NCBI GenBank assembly: GCA_023268425.1 | Contig: JALRFN010000334.1 | Coordinates: forward strand, 1 to 6,270 | From: Burkholderiaceae bacterium | Lineage (GTDB): Bacteria > Pseudomonadota > Gammaproteobacteria > Burkholderiales > Burkholderiaceae_C | Reading direction: 5' to 3' | DNA: 6,270 nucleotides | Shown here: piece after piece, positions 1 through 4,829 of the stretch | Numbering within the stretch: position 1 is the stretch's first letter | How the letters are laid out: each line of letters starts with the position of its first letter | Notes under the pieces: model-generated | The model's input: the letters and a program-made list of their open reading frames with translations, nothing else | The model's database searches: none | What the model was told of the DNA's origin: nothing | Made by a program: the position numbers and the translations under genes

Positions 1-112
1 ATGGCTAATCCATGCCAAGGAGACAGGCAGCTCAATCTTGTTATCCCTAATTCATTCTGTAAATTAGGTGGCTCTAACGGCGGTACTTTAAGTCTTTCCC
101 TTAAAGGCACCC
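1..112. mobile_element. AT-rich segment, possible end of an insertion element
   Basis: By hand count the first 120 bases are about 45% GC, while the catabolic genes next to them are clearly GC-rich. No frame reads as a recognisable protein: the only open frame without a stop has no family features, and the others stop quickly. The segment adjoins the point where the acyl-CoA ligase gene loses its reading frame, as expected when an element inserts in a gene. Read on the minus strand, the putative end begins GGGTGCCTTTAAGG and contains a subterminal inverted repeat (86-106). No transposase is visible and I do not recognise the element family, so the exact boundary (anywhere from 112 to 130) and the identity are inference. 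An ancient deletion joint or an assembly junction would look the same. Confidence 0.35.
86..106. repeat. 7-bp inverted repeat within the AT-rich segment
   Basis: CTTTAAG (86-92) and CTTAAAG (100-106) are perfect reverse complements separated by the seven bases TCTTTCC. The repeat lies just inside the proposed element end. It could be a subterminal transposase-binding site or a short hairpin; nothing here decides between them. Confidence 0.4.
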
Positions 113-130
113 TTCTGCAGCAGGTCGGAT

Positions 131-430
131 TCAGCGTTGCAGCTCAGGCACGGCCAAGCGAAAGTTCAGCGGCGCGAACCTGGCGCCCAAGCGCGCACAA
201 GCGACCAGCACACTGAGCTGTTCGGGGTGGTTGAGGCCCAACCAAGCCACGCGGTCACCCGCTTGCACACCCAAGTGCTGCAGCCGTGCGGTGGCGGCTT
301 GCACGCCTTGCCAAAAGGCCGCTGCGCTGAGCGTGTGCAGGCCATCATCGTCGCGAAAACTGAGTAATTCGCGCGACGGGGAGCCTTGGGCCAGCGCTTC
401 AAAGCGCGCGGCGAGTGGGCTGGTGCTCAT
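131..430 (-). pseudogene. AMP-forming acyl-CoA ligase, 5' fragment (truncated)
   Basis: These 99 residues are the N-terminal part of an ANL-superfamily (AMP-binding) acyl-CoA synthetase, which would activate a carboxylic acid to its CoA thioester. The recognisable stretch is residues 57-97, with the family pattern of GDRVA, then a helix ending in LGARFAPLNFRL, then the PEL motif. Whole members are usually around 500 residues. The ATP-binding P-loop, the adenylate-forming core and the C-terminal domain are all missing. The frame ends at a TGA (131-133) beside the AT-rich segment, so this looks like a gene broken by insertion or deletion. The ATG at 430 lies one base after the TGA of the upstream dehydrogenase-like gene, so it is the last visible gene of the minus-strand operon. 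A longer start at 487 would sit inside that gene and is not preferred. The substrate cannot be read from this fragment. Confidence 0.75.
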
Positions 431-431
431 G

Positions 432-1679
432 TCAGTCGTCGCGCTCACCGGCTTCGTACAAGGCCTCGCGGCCGATGCGGTCGACACACAGCTCGGCCGT
501 CCACGGCAACATCAGCGAACCACAACGCGCGTCGCGGTACAAGCGCTCCAGCGGCAGGCTCTTCAGCATGGACTGGCCGCCGCAGGTGCGAATCGCCAAG
601 CGCGCCAAATCTTGCGCGTTTTCCATGATGGTGTATTGCGCTGCATAAGCGCGCAGCCGCGTGGACTTGCTCGGGTCCACGCGCGCGTCTTGGATGGCAC
701 GCAAGAACAAGTTGCGGGTTTGTTCCAGCTTGATGAACATCTCGGCCACAGCGACTTGCTTGGTGGCGAATTGCCTGCGCTTGACGGGGCCGGTACCCGG
801 AATCTCACCGCGCAAATACGCCACCGTGAAGTCATAAGCCGCTTGCGCGATGCCCATGTAAGTGGGCGACAGGGTCATGAACATGTGCGGCCAACGGCTG
901 TCGGCTTGGAAGTACAGGCCTTGCGGCATCAACGCGGCCTCGTCCGGCACGAAGACGTCTTCAAAGATCAGGTTGCGCGACACCGTGGCGCGCATGCCCA
1001 GCGGGTCCCAATCACCCTCCACACGCAAGCCCTCTGCCGTGCGCGGCACGGCCAGATACAAGGTGTCGCGGCGCGACAAGTCAGCGTCGGGCTTTTTCTC
1101 GGTGCACAAGACGCCAAAGTAGTCGGCGGCATCCGACAAAGACGCGAAGATTTTTTTGCCGTTGACGCGCCAACCGCCCTCGACCTTGACTGCGGTCGTG
1201 CCAAAGGGCTGCGCGCCAGACGCGGCTGCACCACCTTCGGAAAACGGCTGCGCGTAGATCGCGCCGTCTTTGACCACACGGGCGAAGTGCACGGCCTGGT
1301 GCTCGCGGTGTTGGGCGCGTTGCTCGGGCGTCATGTCCAGGTCTTCCGACAGCAAGCCGCTCCACAAGGTGGTGCACACGTGCATGTTGAAGGTCAACGC
1401 CGTGGCGCCGCAATAGCGGCCAATCTCGGCCGACACCAGCGCATAGGTCGCGTAGTCGGCGCCGTGGCCGCCGTGCGACTTGGGCACGCACAAGCCCAAC
1501 AAGCCGGCCTCGCGCATGTCGTCGTAATTGGCGAAGGGGAACTGCGCCTCGCGATCCAACTGCGCGGCACGCGGCGCGAATTGCTCAGCGCCCAAGCGGC
1601 GGGCCAGCGCCATCAATTCGCGCTGCTGCTCGGTCAAAGGAAAGTCGTCGCCACAAATCGGCATCACGTTTGCGCTCAC
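432..1679 (-). CDS. acyl-CoA dehydrogenase-fold flavoprotein lacking the usual catalytic glutamate
   Basis: A 415-residue protein with the full acyl-CoA dehydrogenase layout: N-terminal helical domain (about 14-135), beta domain (about 140-250, with VNGKKIFAS at 182-190 and the GMRATVSRNLIFEDVFVP region at 228-245) and C-terminal helical domain (about 260-410, with CGGQS at 366-370). It should bind FAD and act in the cytoplasm on an acyl-CoA or related substrate. Aligned by eye with medium-chain enzymes from the RDAR motif (382-385), the position of the catalytic glutamate is Leu391, inside LMLPWTAE. The alternative helix-G position used by isovaleryl-CoA dehydrogenase is about Met266. Glu396 is five residues off. 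Flavin monooxygenases of this fold (DszC type) also lack the catalytic base, so an oxygenase role with the nearby flavin reductase is possible; a dehydrogenase with a shifted base is the alternative. The GTG start overlaps the hydrolase stop as GTGA and has a strong ribosome binding site. Confidence 0.85.
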   Translation of the reverse strand: MSANVMPICGDDFPLTEQQRELMALARRLGAEQFAPRAAQLDREAQFPFANYDDMREAGLLGLCVPKSHGGHGADYATYALVSAEIGRYCGATALTFNMHVCTTLWSGLLSEDLDMTPEQRAQHREHQAVHFARVVKDGAIYAQPFSEGGAAASGAQPFGTTAVKVEGGWRVNGKKIFASLSDAADYFGVLCTEKKPDADLSRRDTLYLAVPRTAEGLRVEGDWDPLGMRATVSRNLIFEDVFVPDEAALMPQGLYFQADSRWPHMFMTLSPTYMGIAQAAYDFTVAYLRGEIPGTGPVKRRQFATKQVAVAEMFIKLEQTRNLFLRAIQDARVDPSKSTRLRAYAAQYTIMENAQDLARLAIRTCGGQSMLKSLPLERLYRDARCGSLMLPWTAELCVDRIGREALYEAGERDD

Positions 1680-2500
1680 GGTTGGGCCTCCTGGTCAAAG
1701 TGGGTGTGGCCAAAGTCCAGCACCAGCTGGGCAAAGGCTTGCGGTTGTTCAAAGGTCAACAAATGGTTGACGCCGGCCATGCACACGAAGCGCGCGCCGG
1801 CGATCTTGCTGGCCATGCGCTCGACCACGGCCGGTGATGAGGTTTGGTCCAGCTCGCCGGCGACACACAGCGTGGGCACGGTGATGGTGGCCAAGGCGGC
1901 GCGCTGCTCGAACTGCACCAAGGCGTGCAAAGCCGCGCGGTAGGCGTCGTTGCTGATCGAGCCCATGCAGGCCTGCGCGGCTTCGCGCACAGCGGGCTCG
2001 TGTTCTGGGGCCAACATGGTCGGCACCAGCTGGGGGGCCAAGTCAGCCAAGCTTTGGCCCGCGTCCAAGGGCGCCAAGCGCGCCGCGACGAAGCGCTGTT
2101 GAAACTCGCCGCTGCCGTTGCCAAAGGCTGGGCTGCTGGCCACCAAGACCAGCCCGGCCACTTGCTCCGCGTGGCGTGCCCAGTGCTGCAAGGCCACCAT
2201 GCCGCCCATGCTGTGGCCCACCAACACGGCGCGCTGCACGCCGCGTGCGCGCAGCAAAGCAGACAGCGCGTCAGACAAGCCATCAAAGTCATAGGGCGAG
2301 ATCAGCGGGCTGTCGCCATAGCCGGGCATGTCCCAGGCCAGACACGACCAGCCCGCTTCGGCACAGGCCGCCATGACTGGCGCCCAGCCGCTGGCCCGCC
2401 CGCCAATGCCGTGCAAAAACACCAGCGCAGGCCGCGAGGCGTCGAAGGCTGGGCCGCTGGGCGCTTGCACCAGCGCGTCGGGGGTCAAGGCGCTGTTCAT
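1676..2500 (-). CDS. alpha/beta hydrolase (possible N-formylmaleamate deformylase-like role)
   Basis: A 274-residue alpha/beta-hydrolase-fold enzyme with no signal peptide, so cytoplasmic. HGIGG (30-34) supplies the oxyanion loop, GHSMGG (95-100) the nucleophile elbow with Ser97, GELD (215-218) the likely acid Asp218 and GVNH (243-246) the base His246. Its place directly after a NicX-family dioxygenase matches the nicotinate and picolinate pathways, where a hydrolase (NicD, PicE) removes formate from N-formylmaleamate. That role is inferred from context only. As I recall, the acid in NicD follows the sixth strand; here that stretch reads LVASSPAF, with no aspartate, so the triad is more like that of general esterases or enol-lactonases. 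The ATG at 2500 overlaps the upstream stop as ATGA, which favours it over an in-frame start at 2524 inside the dioxygenase gene. Translation is probably coupled. Confidence 0.8.
   Translation of the reverse strand: MNSALTPDALVQAPSGPAFDASRPALVFLHGIGGRASGWAPVMAACAEAGWSCLAWDMPGYGDSPLISPYDFDGLSDALSALLRARGVQRAVLVGHSMGGMVALQHWARHAEQVAGLVLVASSPAFGNGSGEFQQRFVAARLAPLDAGQSLADLAPQLVPTMLAPEHEPAVREAAQACMGSISNDAYRAALHALVQFEQRAALATITVPTLCVAGELDQTSSPAVVERMASKIAGARFVCMAGVNHLLTFEQPQAFAQLVLDFGHTHFDQEAQP
1687..1692 (-). promoter_or_regulatory. ribosome binding site AGGAGG for the dehydrogenase-like gene
   Basis: AGGAGG on the minus strand ends seven bases before the GTG at 1679-1677. It decides that start over the in-frame ATG at 1664, which would be 22 bases away. 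It lies inside the end of the hydrolase gene. Confidence 0.75.
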
Positions 2501-3579
2501 GCGGGCGCTTTCAGCAGGTCCCACTGCACCTGGCCGTCTTGCACGACGGTGGCCTCGTCCAAGCGCACGGTGCAGCCGCGCATGGGCAAATCAAAGTGCC
2601 CGAGGGTGTGGCGACCCGCGACCTCATTGGCGCCCGTCGAGTACAAAAAGTTGCCCGCGAAGGCGCGCAACTCGGTGCCGTTGCAATCCCGTTTGTCGTA
2701 AAAGGCCATGGCGTCCCAGCGAGCCGCGGGGTTCAGGCCAAAGCCCACGTGCGAGGTGGCATAGCAGGCGCGGTGACCCTCGGCGTCTTCCCAGGTTTTC
2801 CAGTAGCCACGCATCATCTCGGCGTCCACGCCCTGCCCTTCAATCGCCACCACGCTGTCGTTTTCGATGGTCAGCGTCACGCTGTCGCGCAGGTAGTTTT
2901 TGAAGGTCAGGTTCACATCGCCCGGCGCCATGACCAAGCGACCGTTGACGCTGCCGGCCGCCGGAAAGGCCAGCGCCAAACCGCCCGGCCAGTGCGAAAC
3001 CATGCCGGGTTTATTGGCGTAGCCCCAGACGCCACCGACCACGGCTTTGTCCAGGTTCACACGCAAGTCTGTGCCCGCCGCCGAGGTGACGTGCATGGTT
3101 TGCGCGTTCTTCAAGCGCTTCATGCCGGCGCGCACCAGCGGCTCCAAGGCCGTGTCGGCGATGGTGCGCTCCAAAATCTCGGGGTGTTCGTTGGAGACCA
3201 TCAACAAACGCGGCTTTTTGTCGCCCGTGCCGCGCATGATTTGTGGCAACTCCGGCGCGTGCAGCAAGCCCTCGACGGTGCAATCGACCACAAAGTCCGC
3301 AGCCGCCAAGGCCGACACCACCGGGGCCAAGCCCGCGATGGCGTCGCTGGCGCCAGTCGAGCGCACCGGCGCGGGGGCGCTCAAGCGCGGGCTGGTCAAG
3401 GTCAACTCAAACACCTGCGCCCCCATGCGCTCCAGCGCCAAGCGGGCCAAATCCACATTGACCCGGCGCGATTGGGTTTCGCTGAGAATCGCGGCCACCT
3501 CACCGGCGGCGACGCCACACAGCGCGAAGCTGCGCTCAAATGCGTCGATCCATTTGTGTTCAATGCGCTCTACCAACAT
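2497..3579 (-). CDS. nicX: NicX-family 2,5-dihydroxypyridine 5,6-dioxygenase-like protein
   Basis: A 360-residue cytoplasmic protein that, compared from memory, matches Pseudomonas NicX (about 350 residues) over most of its length. NicX opens the ring of 2,5-dihydroxypyridine with O2 and Fe(II), giving N-formylmaleamate. Matching blocks include SHWPGG (195-200), GDVNLTFKNY (220-229), TSHVGFGLNPAARWDAMAFYDKRD (275-298) and FAGNFLYSTG (307-316). The Fe ligands reported for NicX (His265, His318, Asp320) correspond to His277, His328 and Asp330, the last two in GHFDLP. The family is related to M29 aminopeptidases, so automatic annotation may say aminopeptidase; the His-X-Asp near the C terminus argues for the dioxygenase branch. 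Substrate is not proven: a substituted dihydroxypyridine is equally possible. It is the first gene of the minus-strand operon. The ATG at 3579 has a good ribosome binding site and gives the family length. Confidence 0.72.
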   Translation of the reverse strand: MLVERIEHKWIDAFERSFALCGVAAGEVAAILSETQSRRVNVDLARLALERMGAQVFELTLTSPRLSAPAPVRSTGASDAIAGLAPVVSALAAADFVVDCTVEGLLHAPELPQIMRGTGDKKPRLLMVSNEHPEILERTIADTALEPLVRAGMKRLKNAQTMHVTSAAGTDLRVNLDKAVVGGVWGYANKPGMVSHWPGGLALAFPAAGSVNGRLVMAPGDVNLTFKNYLRDSVTLTIENDSVVAIEGQGVDAEMMRGYWKTWEDAEGHRACYATSHVGFGLNPAARWDAMAFYDKRDCNGTELRAFAGNFLYSTGANEVAGRHTLGHFDLPMRGCTVRLDEATVVQDGQVQWDLLKAPA

Positions 3580-3586
3580 GTGCTGT

Positions 3587-3591
3587 CTCCT
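3587..3591 (-). promoter_or_regulatory. ribosome binding site AGGAG for the nicX-like gene
   Basis: AGGAG on the minus strand ends seven bases before the ATG at 3579-3577. It selects this start over the in-frame ATG at 3648, which would add 23 residues and overlap the operator. Confidence 0.7.
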
Positions 3592-3627
3592 GGGGTGGCG
3601 GCTCAGACGTTCCGAAAGCGAACGCAG

Positions 3628-3633
3628 TTTATA
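3628..3633 (-). promoter_or_regulatory. -10-like box for the nicX-like operon
   Basis: TATAAA is read on the minus strand, inside the palindrome and about 50 bases before the nicX-like ATG. No convincing -35 is present at 16-18 bases; TTGATT (3653-3648) is nearest but only 14 bases away. The promoter may be weak or activator-assisted. Confidence 0.35.
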
Positions 3634-3649
3634 TGAATATTCATGCAAA
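3628..3649. promoter_or_regulatory. palindromic operator candidate in the divergent promoter region
   Basis: A perfect 12-bp palindrome, ATGAATATTCAT (3633-3644), is flanked by TTT and AAA three bases out, giving a 22-bp inverted repeat with 9 of 11 pairs matching. It sits in the 89-bp gap between the divergent starts and is AT-rich in GC-rich surroundings. MarR proteins typically bind palindromes of about this size, and a marR gene lies two genes away, so this is the likely operator for both directions. It overlaps a -10-like TATAAA for the minus operon (3633-3628). Confidence 0.6.
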
Positions 3650-3655
3650 TCAAGC

Positions 3656-3661
3656 CATAAT
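3656..3661 (+). promoter_or_regulatory. -10-like box for the flavin reductase-marR operon
   Basis: CATAAT matches the -10 consensus at five of six positions. A -35 at 17-bp spacing would fall at 3633-3638, inside the palindrome, so a bound regulator would block it. The predicted transcript start is near 3668-3669, coinciding with the likely start codon. Confidence 0.35.
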
Positions 3662-3668
3662 GGCAGCC

Positions 3669-4229
3669 ATGCGACCCCAGCCCCCAGCCGACATCACCGC
3701 GCGCGAAGCCAATTTCGATGCACCCCACTTTCGCCAAGCACTCTCGCGTTTCGCCACGGGCGTGACCGTGGTGACCACGCTGGCCCCCGATGGGCGCAAG
3801 GGCGATGCCGCCAGCCACAACTTTGTGGGCATGACCGCCAATTCGTTCAACTCGGTGTCGATGTCGCCGCCCTTGGTGTTGTGGAGTTTGGCTGTGCACG
3901 CGCGCAGCTTGCCGCTGTTTCACGCGCAGTCGCACTACGTGATCAACGTCTTGGCGGCTGACCAACTGGACGTGTGCAACCGCTTTGCCTATGGCCAAGG
4001 CGACCGCTTTGCGGAGACCGCTTACCACTTGGGCGAAACCGGCCTGCCGATCTTGGACGGCAGCCTCGCTTGGTTCGAGTGCCACAACCGCAGCCGCTAC
4101 GACGAAGGTGACCACGTGATTTTTGTTGGCCAAGTCGAACGCTGCGGTTTTGCCGACGCTCTAGACGCGCTGGTTTTTCAAGGCGGTCGCTTCGGTCAGG
4201 TGCACCCCAACACACCCAGCCATGTCTGA
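3669..4229 (+). CDS. flavin reductase (flavin-dependent monooxygenase reductase family)
   Basis: A 186-residue protein with the flavin-reductase-like FMN-binding split-barrel domain: FRQALSRFATGVTVVTT (21-37), GMTANSFNSVSMSPPLV (54-70), YVINVL (90-95), GDHVIFVGQV (147-156) and GGRFG (172-176). Such proteins (HpaC, RutF types) use NAD(P)H to make free reduced flavin for a separate monooxygenase. No classical partner (HpaB or luciferase type) is in the window; the divergent acyl-CoA-dehydrogenase-fold protein is the only flavoprotein oxygenase candidate here. Start choice is uncertain: in-frame ATGs lie at 3633, 3660 and 3669, none with a clear ribosome binding site. I chose 3669 because it leaves a normal short lead before the domain and clears the operator. 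The gene overlaps marR by eight bases, so the two are co-transcribed. Confidence 0.82.
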   Translation: MRPQPPADITAREANFDAPHFRQALSRFATGVTVVTTLAPDGRKGDAASHNFVGMTANSFNSVSMSPPLVLWSLAVHARSLPLFHAQSHYVINVLAADQLDVCNRFAYGQGDRFAETAYHLGETGLPILDGSLAWFECHNRSRYDEGDHVIFVGQVERCGFADALDALVFQGGRFGQVHPNTPSHV

Positions 4230-4671
4230 GCACCAACTCCGCTTCGTCAACGACTACCTGCCTTATTTGCTGGCCCGCGCCAGCTTGCTGATTTCCAGCA
4301 GCTTCCACGAACAGGTGAGCGCCAGCGGGTTGAGCGTCATGGAATGGCGGGTCATGGCCACCCTCAGTGACGGCCCCGAGCTGAGCATCAAGGCATTGTG
4401 CGACGTGGTTTTGGCCAAACAACCCACGGTGACCAAATTGGTCGGACGCATGGAAGCACGCGGCTGGGTGCAACGCAGCTCATCGGGCACCGACAAGCGG
4501 CAAACCTTGGTGAGTCTCACGGCCAAAGGGCGGCAAGCCATCGAACCGCTGTTGTTGCTCTCCAAAGTGCACGAACGTGAGGTGCTCAACACGTTTGGCG
4601 CGACTGGTGAAACGCAGCTCAAGGCGCACCTGCGTGAGTTGATCGAACAGGCTGTGCAACGCCGCAACTGA
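4222..4671 (+). CDS. MarR-family transcriptional regulator
   Basis: A 149-residue winged-helix regulator of normal MarR length. N- and C-terminal helices (about 5-35 and 115-147) would form the dimer interface. The helix-turn-helix is at about 55-79 (LSIKALCDVVLAKQPTVTKLVGRME) and the wing at about 82-103, with the hallmark DKR at 91-93 followed by LVSLTAKG. MarR proteins of catabolic clusters (NicR, PicR and HpaR types) usually repress until a pathway substrate or intermediate binds. The palindrome at 3628-3649 is the obvious target, which would give autoregulation and control of the divergent catabolic operon. The gene starts inside the flavin reductase gene (ATG 4222, reductase TGA 4227-4229) with no strong ribosome binding site of its own, suggesting coupled translation. 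The ligand cannot be read from sequence. Confidence 0.9.
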   Translation: MSEHQLRFVNDYLPYLLARASLLISSSFHEQVSASGLSVMEWRVMATLSDGPELSIKALCDVVLAKQPTVTKLVGRMEARGWVQRSSSGTDKRQTLVSLTAKGRQAIEPLLLLSKVHEREVLNTFGATGETQLKAHLRELIEQAVQRRN

Positions 4672-4741
4672 GATCGGGCTGAGGCATTTGGTTTTAAGAC
4701 GCGGGCTTTTTGCCCGATGCGGGGTCGACCATCTAAGGGAT

Positions 4742-4773
4742 TTCCCCGTCGCCAGCACCGGGGAATTTTGTTT
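4742..4773 (+). terminator. rho-independent terminator after marR
   Basis: TTCCCCG (4742-4748) pairs with CGGGGAA (4759-4765) around a ten-base loop, followed by TTTTGTTT. It lies 70 bases after the marR stop and should separate the reductase-marR transcript from the TRAP operon. Confidence 0.72.
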
Positions 4774-4789
4774 AAATATTGAAGTAAAT
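4767..4789. promoter_or_regulatory. operator-like AT-rich element upstream of the TRAP operon
   Basis: Aligned without gaps to 3628-3650, this element matches at 17 of 23 positions. It is an imperfect palindrome centred on AATATT (4775-4780), with 8 of 11 pairs matching and the same outer TTT and AAA. It is the likely control region for the TRAP binding-protein gene, about 40 bases upstream of its start. It partly overlaps the T-tract of the terminator, and AT-richness alone could explain part of the match. No clear -35/-10 pair was found. Confidence 0.4.
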
Positions 4790-4829
4790 TTTGCTTTACC
4801 CCTTCTCAACTCCATTCAAGGAAACGCTC

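Noticed and set aside
1..216. A 71-codon plus-strand open frame starting at base 1
   Set aside because: It crosses the AT-rich junction into the antisense of the ligase fragment, has no recognisable motif, and its true start cannot be seen.
131..487. Longer ligase start at 487
   Set aside because: It would overlap the end of the dehydrogenase-like gene by 56 bases and add residues unlike the family; the ATG at 430 fits the operon junction.
231..1943. A 570-codon open frame on the plus strand opposite the dehydrogenase-like and hydrolase genes
   Set aside because: It runs antisense to genes with clear family motifs, has low-complexity Arg/Ala/His-rich composition, and crosses a gene junction. 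This is a frame shadow typical of GC-rich DNA.
2497..3579. Reading the first minus-strand gene as an M29 leucyl aminopeptidase
   Set aside because: The family is related, but the conserved His277 and His328-X-Asp330 plus blocks such as GDVNLTFKNY match the NicX dioxygenase branch better.
2539..3636. A 365-codon open frame on the plus strand opposite the nicX-like gene
   Set aside because: It is antisense to a gene with strong family matches, shows no domain pattern, and is rich in His, Gln, Arg and Gly as expected of an antisense shadow.
4702..4716. CGGGC-TTTTT-GCCCG hairpin just after marR, considered as a terminator
   Set aside because: The T-run is in the loop rather than after the stem, and the stem has only five pairs. 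The hairpin at 4742-4765 with its trailing Ts is the better terminator.
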